Below, piece by piece: positions 1 through 7,497 of a DNA stretch of 33,261 bases; positions within the stretch are counted from its first letter, which is position 1, and every line of letters begins with the position of its first letter. The stretch is from Herpetosiphonaceae bacterium (GTDB lineage: Bacteria; Chloroflexota; Chloroflexia; Chloroflexales; Kallotenuaceae), in NCBI GenBank assembly GCA_036374795.1, contig DASUTC010000152.1, positions 1 to 33,261 of the forward strand, read 5' to 3'. The notes beneath the pieces are model-generated. The model was given only the letters and a program-made list of their open reading frames with translations. It made no database searches and was not told the origin of the DNA. The translations under genes were made by a program, and so were the position numbers.

Positions 1-85
1 GATAGCCCTCCTCGACCAAGACCGACTGGACGAGCGCTAAGATCGTGGGATCATCATCCACCACGGCGATCACTGCTGGTGCCAT
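1..85 (-). CDS. Response regulator receiver domain, N-terminal part (runs off the left edge)
   Basis: Only the first 28 codons are in the window. They read MAPAVIAVVDDDPTILALV and onward, the opening beta strand and acidic pocket (the DDD run at residues 10-12) of a CheY-like receiver domain. In that family the pocket binds Mg2+ and supports phosphorylation of an aspartate near residue 55, which lies outside the window. The ATG at 85-83 is preceded by GTGAGG at a suitable distance (about 91-96). The output domain, if any, cannot be seen, so DNA-binding and single-domain forms are equally possible. The family call rests on a short but very typical start. Confidence 0.75.
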   Translation of the reverse strand, partial: MAPAVIAVVDDDPTILALVQSVLVEEGY

Positions 86-414
86 AGCATCCTCACCAAG
101 GTACGCTTGCCACGCGCGTCGTGCAGAGTCTATGCCATGACCGTCACGCGCTCTGTGCTGCATCGGCTCCAGTCAAACTGGGCTGCTTGGATCAGTCCAT
201 CGGCATCCCGCATGCAGCCGCCGGGATCGTCCGCGCGATCCCGGTCCTGGGAAAGGACTATGGATGATGTCTCAGATGGTGTCGCGTTCCTGCATGGAGG
301 AGCTTAAGAAACCGCTCCCTTGCCGGGAACCGCTGATCCCATCGGACGCTCGGCCCCTCATACACGCCGTGTCGAGATCCGTGGCACCGGCTGCCTCCCA
401 CACCACGCCCCGAC
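86..414. other. Gap without recognisable gene
   Basis: This 329-bp stretch lies between the response-regulator start and the stop of the first reductase-like gene. Short open frames exist on both strands, but none has a ribosome binding site, recognisable family motif or convincing composition. It should contain the promoter of the minus-strand response-regulator gene; I cannot point to a clear -35/-10 pair. Confidence 0.5.
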
Positions 415-1005
415 CTACCCCGGCCGGTCCGGTGCGTACCGCAGGAGCACGACGCCCGAGGGCAAGGCGCGGGACTCAAGCAGCCGCAAATTAAGCCGCA
501 CCCCCTCAGGAAAGACTTTCTTGCCGCTACCCAGCGCAACCGGATAGACCATCAGGCTGTACTCGTCGACGAGATCGTGCCGTGCCAGGGTATGCACCAG
601 CACGCTACTGCCGTCGATAAGGATGTTCTTCCCAGGCTGCTCCTTGAGCGCGCGCACCGCCTCGACCACGTTGCTGGTGATCAGGGTTGAGTTCCGCCAG
701 GCTGAGGCCGTGGTCAAGGTGCTGGATACCACGTACTTCGGTATCGCGTTCATCACGTCGCCAAAGGGATCTCCGGCGGCCATCGGTTCAAAGGCGCCGC
801 CGTGAATCTGCCAGGTCTTGCGTCCCAGGAGGAGCGCGTCGGCCTGGCTGATGGACTCGAAGAAGTGCGCGCCAATGTCGTCGTGCCAGTACGGCCACGT
901 CCACCCGCCGTGAGCAAAGCCGCCCTCCGTATCTTCGTCCGCACCCCCTGGCGCCTGCATGACGCCGTCCAACGTCACAAACTCTGCCACCACAAGCTTG
1001 CGCAT
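415..1005 (-). CDS. RibD_C / dihydrofolate-reductase-like protein (copy 1)
   Basis: A 196-residue protein of the small RibD C-terminal/DHFR-like family (YwjB/YyaP type). These are stand-alone Rossmann-like NADPH-binding folds whose substrates are mostly unknown. Typical signatures are present: MRKLVVAEFVTLDGVMQAP at the N-terminus, LLLGRKTW near residue 60, a KYVVSSTL strand and the ILIDGSSVLVHTL glycine/serine segment of the cofactor site. The frame stays open for 44 codons further upstream, but ATG 1005 is chosen because AAAGGAG sits just upstream (about 1012-1018) and homologues begin here. A second copy of the same family lies 324 bp upstream on the same strand. The family is clear; substrate and pathway are not, and true folate reduction is unlikely to be its job. 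Confidence 0.85.
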   Translation of the reverse strand: MRKLVVAEFVTLDGVMQAPGGADEDTEGGFAHGGWTWPYWHDDIGAHFFESISQADALLLGRKTWQIHGGAFEPMAAGDPFGDVMNAIPKYVVSSTLTTASAWRNSTLITSNVVEAVRALKEQPGKNILIDGSSVLVHTLARHDLVDEYSLMVYPVALGSGKKVFPEGVRLNLRLLESRALPSGVVLLRYAPDRPG

Positions 1006-1329
1006 GATCAGCTCCTTTTGGAATACGGAGTCTCCTGCACCATCAGTGTACAGCAGCCGACAAGTCGGGCAGCCCACGGAGCACGCCATGCCGAGGTACC
1101 GCACTACCAGGCGCGCACAGGTCCTCGTCGAACACACGCTGCGTAGCCCGGCGGACGTGCCAGATCGTGTATCGCGGGCAGCAAGACTGGTCTTCGTGAA
1201 TCAGAAGCAGGTATGACTCTGCCGCCGCGTAGGCGTGCAACACCTGCGACACCTCGGCGATCTTCCCAGCGGCTCAAGGACCTGCACCCACGGTTCGACC
1301 GCCACCGCGAGCATCGGGTGCCGTGGGCA
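1006..1329. other. Gap between the two reductase genes, with a possible unidentified gene trace
   Basis: This 324-bp stretch separates two same-strand paralogues. On the minus strand, roughly 1043-1300, one frame translates to a protein-like stretch (for example YLLLIHEDQSCCPRYTIWH) with biased codon positions but no ribosome binding site. Joining it to sequence further upstream needs a frame change. I do not recognise the family. It may be the eroded tail of a gene or chance; nothing else was found here. Confidence 0.3.
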
Positions 1330-1866
1330 TTACGTCCGATCCGGCTCATAGATGAGCGCCACCACGCCAGAGCTGAATGCGCGTGTTTCCACCAGCTTGA
1401 GCGTCGCAGCGCTTCCCGCTTGAAAGAGGTGCTTGCCCGTGCCCACCACCACCGGGTAGATCAGCAGCCGATAGCGATCGACCAGATCATGCTGCATGAG
1501 CGTTTGCACCAGCGTGGCGCTGCCATAGACCAGCATGTCCTGACCATCCTGCTGCTTGAGGGCGGTGATGGCGTCTACGATCCGGTCGTTGATCAGCGTT
1601 GAGTTGGTCCACGTCACGGTGTCCAGGGTGGTTGACACCACATATTTGGGGATGTTGTTCATGTACGCTGCGCCCTCATCCGTGCTCTCCGGCCAGGCTG
1701 CTGCAAACCCTTGATAGGTGACGCGGCCCAGCAGCAAGGCATCGCTGGTGGCTTGCTCATCGCCTTTAAACTGCGCGATCTCGTCATTCCAATAGGGGGC
1801 GGTCCAGGCGGGCGCTTCCATGATGCCATCGAGCGACAGAAATTCGGTAACGACGATGTTTCTCAT
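1330..1866 (-). CDS. RibD_C / dihydrofolate-reductase-like protein (copy 2)
   Basis: A 178-residue paralogue of the downstream gene at 415-1005. Shared landmarks are a start of the form MRNIVVTEFLSLDGIMEAP, DALLLGRVTYQGFAAAWP near residue 50, IPKYVVSTTL, and MLVYGSATLVQTLMQHDLVD, which forms the NADPH-binding turn. It is shorter than copy 1 in the loop after the first strand (APAWTAPYW against an insertion containing GGADEDTEGG). ATG 1866 is chosen because AAGGAGAAC is correctly spaced upstream, although the frame is open for 18 more codons. A TATGAT hexamer (1914-1909, minus strand) could be a -10 box, but no good -35 pairs with it. Probable stand-alone reductase of unknown substrate. Confidence 0.85.
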   Translation of the reverse strand: MRNIVVTEFLSLDGIMEAPAWTAPYWNDEIAQFKGDEQATSDALLLGRVTYQGFAAAWPESTDEGAAYMNNIPKYVVSTTLDTVTWTNSTLINDRIVDAITALKQQDGQDMLVYGSATLVQTLMQHDLVDRYRLLIYPVVVGTGKHLFQAGSAATLKLVETRAFSSGVVALIYEPDRT

Positions 1867-2191
1867 GGTGGTTCTCCTTGTAGTGGTCACGGTCAGGTTA
1901 CGACCTCTATCATACCCCACCCAGAAACCAGGCTCTTGCAGGCAACCGGTCTTGGTTATGGTGCGCTACAGTGTATCGTGTTTTTGCAGCGCGCGAAAAT
2001 CCGGCTTTTTTGCGGTCATGGACCTGACCGCTACGGGTTTCCTACGAAAATCTCCTCGAATCGCCCCGGCTTATACTGCTCGGCATCGTTTGTGCTAGTT
2101 TCTGTCAGAACGCTGCCGTTACCAGGCAGCATCGCAGCGAATCCGCGCCGGACTTGGCTCCCCTGACCCAGGCAATGGCGCGGCCAGGCGC
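1867..2191. other. Gap without recognisable gene
   Basis: This 325-bp region lies between the start of the second reductase-like gene and a recombinase remnant. It includes an AT-richer patch around 1960-2060 with short A and T runs, but no convincing terminator, repeat or coding frame. It may be the more eroded upstream part of the recombinase remnant; I cannot align it. Confidence 0.4.
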
Positions 2192-2681
2192 ATGGGTACC
2201 GTACGCCTGCGGGCGCTGCAGGAAACCGAGACGGATGCAATGGCGCAGCGAGAGCGGCACCTGGCCCGGCTGCTCGACGTCGATCTGGCCGGCAGTATGG
2301 AGCGCGCGGAGGTAGAACGCAAGCAGCACGACCTCGCGCGCAACAGGAGGGGTTAAGCGCGCACCAGCGGCACCGAAGGCCCACGCCCGGCAGCATCCTG
2401 ATCGCATCACACGTATCCACACCAGCGCGGCGTTCCGCAACCGACTCCAGGCGCCGCCTGATCCGTTGAATGTTGCCCGGCAGCGGCAATGGGTCCCGCT
2501 TCCGGTCGAGTGGGTCATCGTCAACGACAGGCAGGCGGCGATCATCATCCCGACCGATCCACGGCATGCGACAGCCAGGGCTCGTCATGGCCGATCAGAC
2601 GATGCACACACGCTTTACACGCTGGTGCGATCAGCGCGGGTAGGAGCAGATGTTGGCGCCCATTGCCCACGACCTGCATAG
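2192..2681 (+). pseudogene. Remnant of a large serine recombinase (C-terminal part only)
   Basis: Two pieces in different frames match consecutive parts of the C-terminal half of large serine recombinases. At 2192-2356 the translation contains HLARLLDVDLAGSMERAEVE, the coiled-coil motif that family members write as RLLDLYLDG.I.REEYE. At about 2400-2681 the frame shifts and reads FRNRLQAPPDPLN, then WVPLPVEWVIVNDRQAAIII and PTDPRHA, which parallels the usual RRQLVELLVERVIVTD..EIRYVIPTSP tail. The catalytic serine domain and most of the DNA-binding region are absent, and there is at least one frameshift, so this is not a working integrase. It probably marks an old mobile-element insertion next to the sugar operon. 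Assignment is by motif memory, not by search. Confidence 0.6.
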
Positions 2682-2826
2682 GGGACGCGGCACCGTGGAC
2701 GGCACCATGGTTCGGGCGCATCCGGGCGACAGGCTCGCTCGGCGCAAGCTGGGGGTTGCCCGGCTCACACGTATCGTGATTTGGCGACGCTGAAATAGCA
2801 ACAGAACCAGTGAGGTGATTGCGACT

Positions 2827-5403
2827 ATGAGTACACCATCACAACCCGGTGCCACCGCAAAGCTCACGCTGACAGCGCCCTTGTCCGGGTATTTACTGCC
2901 GATCGAGCAGGTTCCCGACCCGGTATTCGCCCAGAAGATGGTCGGCGACGGCATCTCCATCGATCCCCTCAGCCAATTGCTCCTGGCCCCCTGTGCGGGC
3001 CAGGTCGTACAGCTCCACTCTGCCGGCCATGCCGTGACCGTCGCGACGCCTCAGGGCATCGAGGTGATGATGCACGTCGGGCTGGATACGGTTGCCCTGA
3101 AAGGGCAGGGCTTTACGCCGCGAGTCAAGCCCGGCGATCAGGTTGCCGTTGGCGATGCGCTGATCGAGTTCGACGCCGACTATATCGCCACCCACGCCAA
3201 AAGCCTGCTGACCCAGATCGTCATTACGAATAGCGATCGGGTCGCCGCGTTCATGCCCCGCACCGGCAGCGTGACGGCGGGGAAAGACGTCATCCTCGAG
3301 CTGGCGCTGGTCGGGGCTGCGGCGGAGGCAGCGACCGAAACCAGCAAGACGGCGACCTCGTCGGCGATTCTGGTTCCGAATCCCACGGGCCTCCATGCGC
3401 GGCCAGCGGCGGTGCTGGCGAACCTCGCCAAGAAGTTCAGCGCTGATATCCGGCTACAGCGGGGCGATGATCAGGCCAACGCGAAAAGCGTGGTTTCGAT
3501 CATGGGGCTAGAAGTAAACTACGGTGACAAGGTCCTCCTGGTCGCGCAGGGTCCCGACGCTGAGGAGGCCATCGCCACGCTGACCCCGGAGCTGGAGCGC
3601 GGCCTGGGCGATGAAGGCGCGGTGCCTGCGCCCGCGCCCGCGAGCATGACCATTCCGGAGCTCGCCGCTCCAGCGCCAAGGCCGCGCTCGACCAACCCCA
3701 ACCTGCTGCTTGGCGTTGCCGCATCGCCCGGACTCGCCGTGGGCACCGTCTTCCAGGTGCGCCGTGAAGAGATCGTGGTGGCGGAAACCGCCGCTGACCC
3801 GCATCAAGAGCGGCGGAAGCTGGATGAAGCGATGGACCAGGCGAAAGTCCAGCTGGTGGCGCTGCGCGACCGGCTCGCCGGTGAGTCCGACCAGGCTAAA
3901 GCCGCCATTTTCGCCGCGCATGAGGAGCTGCTGGATGACCCCGATCTGCTTGACATTGCGACCAGCGCCATTGCCAAGGGTAAGAGCGCCCCCTTTGCGT
4001 GGCAGCGCGCCTTTACCACCTACGCAGAGCGGCTGTCCAACTTGAAAAATGAGCTGCTCGCGGCGCGGGCCAACGACCTGCGGGACGTCGGCCAGCGCGT
4101 GCTAGAGCTGCTGACGGGGATAACCACCAGAGCGCCAGACTACCCGCCCAATACGATTCTGGTCGCCGAAGATCTGACGCCGTCCGATACCGCCACGCTG
4201 GATCGGTCTAAAGTGGTTGGGTTCTGCACCACCGCCGGAGGCGCCTCCTCCCATGTGGCAATTATCGCGCGCTCGCTAGATATTCCGGCGGTGGCCGGGG
4301 TTGACCCACGCGCGCTCGATGTGCCGAACCGCACGATGGTGATCCTCGACGGCGCCAGGGGCCAGCTCCGCCTGAATCCGTCTGCGGAGGACGTTACCCG
4401 TCTTCAAAAGGCGCTGGAGCGCAACGCGGCGAAGCGCAAGGCTGATCTGGCAACCGCCATGGAGCCTGCGCAAACCATGGACGGCCACCGCATGGAGGTG
4501 GTGGCAAATATTGGCAGCGCGGCTGACGCCGAGCAGGCGCTGCGGCTCGGCGGTGAGGGCGTGGGCCTGTTGCGCACGGAGTTTCTCTTCATGGAGCGCT
4601 TCTCCGCGCCGACCGAGGAGGAGCAGGTTCAGGTCTATCAGCAGATCGCCAGCATCCTGGGACCTGAGCGCCCCCTGATCATCCGCACCCTGGACGTGGG
4701 CGGCGACAAGCCGCTGGCCTATCTCCCCATTCCACGCGAGGAAAATCCGTTCCTCGGCGAGCGCGGCATTCGCGTCGGCCTGGATCGGCCAGAGCTGCTG
4801 CGCACCCAGCTCCGCGCGATCCTGCGCGCGGCGGGCGGCGGGAACGTGCGGGTGATGTTTCCGATGATCGCCACGCTGCCGGAATGGCGGTCCGCCAGGG
4901 CGCTGCTAGAGGAAGAGCGGGAGCGACTGGGCGTTGCGCCGATCCCGGTGGGCATCATGGTCGAAGTGCCATCTACAGCGATTATGGCCCAGCAGTTTGC
5001 CAAGGAGGTCGATTTCTTCTCGATCGGCACCAATGATCTGACCCAGTACACGCTGGCGATGGACCGGGGCCATCCGAAGCTGGCGCCGCAGGTCGATGGC
5101 CTCAATCCGGCCATTCTGTTCCTGATCGATACCATTGTGCAGGCCGCCCATCACTATGGCAAATGGGTGGGCGTGTGCGGAGGCATCGCTAGCGATCCGC
5201 AGGCGGTCCCGCTGCTGATCGGCCTCGGCGTCGACGAGCTGAGCGTCAGCGTCCCTGCGATTCCCAGCATCAAGGCGCAGATCCGTCAGCTCAGCCTGCC
5301 GCTCTGTCAGCACCTGGCCCAGGAGGCACTGCGGCAGGATACGGCCGCCGGAGTGCGGGCGCTGTGCCCGCTCGAGGAAGATGTCGCCGAACACACGGCA
5401 TAA
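2827..5403 (+). CDS. PTS multiphosphoryl transfer protein: EIIA(Glc)-HPr-EI fusion
   Basis: A cytoplasmic 858-residue fusion that carries phosphate from phosphoenolpyruvate to a membrane EIIB. Residues about 12-160 are a Crr-type EIIA with phospho-acceptor His83 (MMHVGLD) and supporting His68, 15 residues apart as in the E. coli protein. Residues about 178-264 are HPr with His190 (GLHARPA) and the regulatory serine Ser221, exactly 31 residues later (the His15/Ser46 spacing). From about 292 to the end is enzyme I with His476 (GGASSHVAI), the barrel motif GGDKPLAYL and Cys784 in GVCGG. All catalytic residues are present. The ATG at 2827 is preferred over the in-frame GTG at 2815 because GTGAGGTG lies just upstream. 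The domain order is that of NagF-type proteins. EIICB follows 27 bp downstream, so this is probably the dedicated phosphate donor for that permease. A catabolite-signalling role through Ser221 is possible but not shown. Confidence 0.93.
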   Translation: MSTPSQPGATAKLTLTAPLSGYLLPIEQVPDPVFAQKMVGDGISIDPLSQLLLAPCAGQVVQLHSAGHAVTVATPQGIEVMMHVGLDTVALKGQGFTPRVKPGDQVAVGDALIEFDADYIATHAKSLLTQIVITNSDRVAAFMPRTGSVTAGKDVILELALVGAAAEAATETSKTATSSAILVPNPTGLHARPAAVLANLAKKFSADIRLQRGDDQANAKSVVSIMGLEVNYGDKVLLVAQGPDAEEAIATLTPELERGLGDEGAVPAPAPASMTIPELAAPAPRPRSTNPNLLLGVAASPGLAVGTVFQVRREEIVVAETAADPHQERRKLDEAMDQAKVQLVALRDRLAGESDQAKAAIFAAHEELLDDPDLLDIATSAIAKGKSAPFAWQRAFTTYAERLSNLKNELLAARANDLRDVGQRVLELLTGITTRAPDYPPNTILVAEDLTPSDTATLDRSKVVGFCTTAGGASSHVAIIARSLDIPAVAGVDPRALDVPNRTMVILDGARGQLRLNPSAEDVTRLQKALERNAAKRKADLATAMEPAQTMDGHRMEVVANIGSAADAEQALRLGGEGVGLLRTEFLFMERFSAPTEEEQVQVYQQIASILGPERPLIIRTLDVGGDKPLAYLPIPREENPFLGERGIRVGLDRPELLRTQLRAILRAAGGGNVRVMFPMIATLPEWRSARALLEEERERLGVAPIPVGIMVEVPSTAIMAQQFAKEVDFFSIGTNDLTQYTLAMDRGHPKLAPQVDGLNPAILFLIDTIVQAAHHYGKWVGVCGGIASDPQAVPLLIGLGVDELSVSVPAIPSIKAQIRQLSLPLCQHLAQEALRQDTAAGVRALCPLEEDVAEHTA

Positions 5404-5430
5404 GGCCGAGCACCAGAGGAGGTAATCCCG

Positions 5431-7335
5431 ATGTCGAGTCCGTCACTTGCGGCTCCGCGACGGAGCAGGTGGTCCTTCAGTAGTGCCTTTGGATTGCTGC
5501 AAAAGATCGGCAAGTCGCTGATGCTGCCGGTGTCGCTCCTGCCGGCGGGTGGTATCCTGCTGGGCGTAGGCGGCGCCCTCCTGCTGGGCGTCCAGAACGG
5601 CGTCATCAGCGTTCCCGCCTGGCTGCAACTGGTCTTTCGCCTCATGCAGAGCGCCGGTGATCCGATCTTTGGCAACATGGCGCTGCTGTTTGCCATCGGC
5701 GTGGCGCTCGGCCTGACCGGCAACGATGGAGTTTCCGCGCTGGCGGGCGTGGTGGGGTTCGTCGTCATGACCGGAACGATGGGCGTCATGGCGGAATATC
5801 TGGGACAAGATCCCGAAACGCTGCCCAGGATCATGGGCATTCCGTCGATCAACACCGGCGTCTTTGGCGGCATTATCATCGGCATGGTGGCCGCAGCCCT
5901 CTTTAATCGATTCTACCGGATTAAGCTGCCGCCGTATCTGGGGTTCTTTGCCGGGAAACGCTTCGTCCCGATCATCACGGCGGTAGCCGCGATTCTCGTC
6001 GGGGTGATGCTCAGCTTTGTCTGGCCGCCGATTCAAGGCGTGATCGATACCTTTTCGCGGTTTGCCGTGACCGGCAACCCGGCGCTGGCCGTGTTTCTGT
6101 ATGGTCTGGTCGAGCGGCTGCTGATCCCCTTCGGGCTCCACCACATCTGGAACGCGCCCTTCTTCTATGAGATTGGCTCGTACACGAGGGCCAACGGCGA
6201 GGTAGTCCACGGTGAAATTACCCGCTTCTTCGCCGGCGATCCCACGGCGGGCAATTTAGGCGGCGGCTATCTCTTCAAGATGTTTGGCCTGCCCGGCGCG
6301 GCGCTGGCGATCTGGCACACGGCCAAGCCGGAGCGGCGGGCTCAGGTCGGCAGCCTGATGGTTTCGGCGGCGCTGACCTCGTTTCTCACCGGGATTACGG
6401 AGCCGCTTGAGTTCGCGTTCATGTTTGTTGCGCCGGTGCTGTACGGCATTCATGCGCTCCTTGCCGGGCTGGCGTTCCCGATCATGTATGCGCTGGGCGC
6501 CAAGCTGGGCTATACCTTCTCCCACGGCTTTATCGACTATGCCCTGTTTTTTCCGCTGGATACCAGGCCGTGGCTAGTGCTGCTGGTCGGGCCGATCTAC
6601 TTCGTGCTGTACTACGGCGTGTTTCGCGCGCTTATCCAGGTCCTCGATCTGAAGACGCCGGGCCGAGAAAAGGAGGAGGTCAGCGTGCAGGACGTGCAGG
6701 CCGATGTGGCGCACGGCTTCGCGAAAGAGCTGGTGGTGGCGTTCGGCGGTCGAGGGAACATCAAGGATCTGGACGCCTGTATCACCCGACTCCGCGTGGG
6801 CGTGCACGATATCAGCAAGACCAATCCGGAGAAGCTGAAGGCGCTGGGCGCCGCCGGGGTGGTCACGGTCGGCAATGGCCTGCAGGCGATCTTTGGTACT
6901 CGCTCGGAAAACCTCAAAACCGATATGGAAGAGTACCTCAAAGTCGCCGGGCCAGAAGCGGACATGGTGGCGCCGCCACCGTCGGTGGAATACACCCCGA
7001 AGGGGATTCCCTCCCGGCTGCGCGATCCCGAAGCGGCGCACAAAGCCAGCAATATCCTCAAAGCGCTGGACGGAGCCAAGAATATCCGCTCCGTCGAGTC
7101 CGCCGCCGAGACGCGCCTGCGGGTGGTCGTCGTCGACGAAGACCTCATCGATGAGGCGGCGCTGCGGCCCTCTGGCGTCACCGGGATCATGAAGCTGCCG
7201 AATCATGTGGTGCATCTGCTCGTTGGCCTGAACGCCGACCAGTATGCAGCCGAGCTTCAGGCGCAGCTGGCCGAGGCGCAGTATGCGCTGATGAAGAGCC
7301 ACGAAGGACGGGCGATCGCCGTCGGCGGCAGCTAA
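5431..7335 (+). CDS. ptsG: PTS glucose-type EIICB permease with an extra, degenerate EIIB domain
   Basis: A 634-residue inner-membrane sugar permease. Residues about 20-410 form the EIIC channel with near-canonical PtsG landmarks: [67 protein letters not shown] and [11 protein letters not shown]. The linker LDLKTPGRE leads to EIIB, whose phospho-accepting Cys450 sits in DACITRLR. A second EIIB-like repeat follows (about 530-612, AAETRLRV). There Ala559 replaces the cysteine, so it cannot carry phosphate. Ordinary PtsG ends after one EIIB at about 477 residues. AGGAGG precedes the ATG. Glucose, or a related glucoside or amino sugar, is the likely substrate; EIIA and HPr/EI come from the gene just upstream, and a phospho-beta-glucosidase lies downstream. 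Confidence 0.9.
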   Translation: MSSPSLAAPRRSRWSFSSAFGLLQKIGKSLMLPVSLLPAGGILLGVGGALLLGVQNGVISVPAWLQLVFRLMQSAGDPIFGNMALLFAIGVALGLTGNDGVSALAGVVGFVVMTGTMGVMAEYLGQDPETLPRIMGIPSINTGVFGGIIIGMVAAALFNRFYRIKLPPYLGFFAGKRFVPIITAVAAILVGVMLSFVWPPIQGVIDTFSRFAVTGNPALAVFLYGLVERLLIPFGLHHIWNAPFFYEIGSYTRANGEVVHGEITRFFAGDPTAGNLGGGYLFKMFGLPGAALAIWHTAKPERRAQVGSLMVSAALTSFLTGITEPLEFAFMFVAPVLYGIHALLAGLAFPIMYALGAKLGYTFSHGFIDYALFFPLDTRPWLVLLVGPIYFVLYYGVFRALIQVLDLKTPGREKEEVSVQDVQADVAHGFAKELVVAFGGRGNIKDLDACITRLRVGVHDISKTNPEKLKALGAAGVVTVGNGLQAIFGTRSENLKTDMEEYLKVAGPEADMVAPPPSVEYTPKGIPSRLRDPEAAHKASNILKALDGAKNIRSVESAAETRLRVVVVDEDLIDEAALRPSGVTGIMKLPNHVVHLLVGLNADQYAAELQAQLAEAQYALMKSHEGRAIAVGGS

Positions 7336-7360
7336 AGCAGCGCGATCGTGGCGTTGTCCG

Positions 7361-7382
7361 CTGCTCCCGCATGCGGGAGCAG
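7361..7382. repeat. 22-bp perfect palindrome between ptsG and the GH1 gene
   Basis: CTGCTCCCGCA is followed immediately by its exact reverse complement TGCGGGAGCAG, with no spacer. It begins 26 bp after the ptsG stop codon. In RNA it could fold into a GC-rich hairpin that punctuates or protects the transcript. As DNA it could be a dimeric operator. No T-run follows, so it is not a standard intrinsic terminator. Confidence 0.7.
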
Positions 7383-7497
7383 GGGTATCGATCCGGCACG
7401 CTCGCCGCGTCGGACGGAACGACCGCCGCCGATCCTCTGCCGCACGTCGGATGTGTGGAACGGATGTCGAGCAGCGCGCGATCGCAGGAGGACAATG

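Noticed and set aside
2031-2588. Minus-strand open frame of 185 codons
   Set aside because: It runs antisense to the recombinase remnant, has poor start context and a Cys/Arg/Pro-rich translation without motifs.
7348-7497. N-terminal extension of the GH1 gene upstream of the ATG pair
   Set aside because: The extension has no family similarity, includes the palindrome, and the AGGAGG site directly before the ATG pair at 7495-7500 fixes the start.
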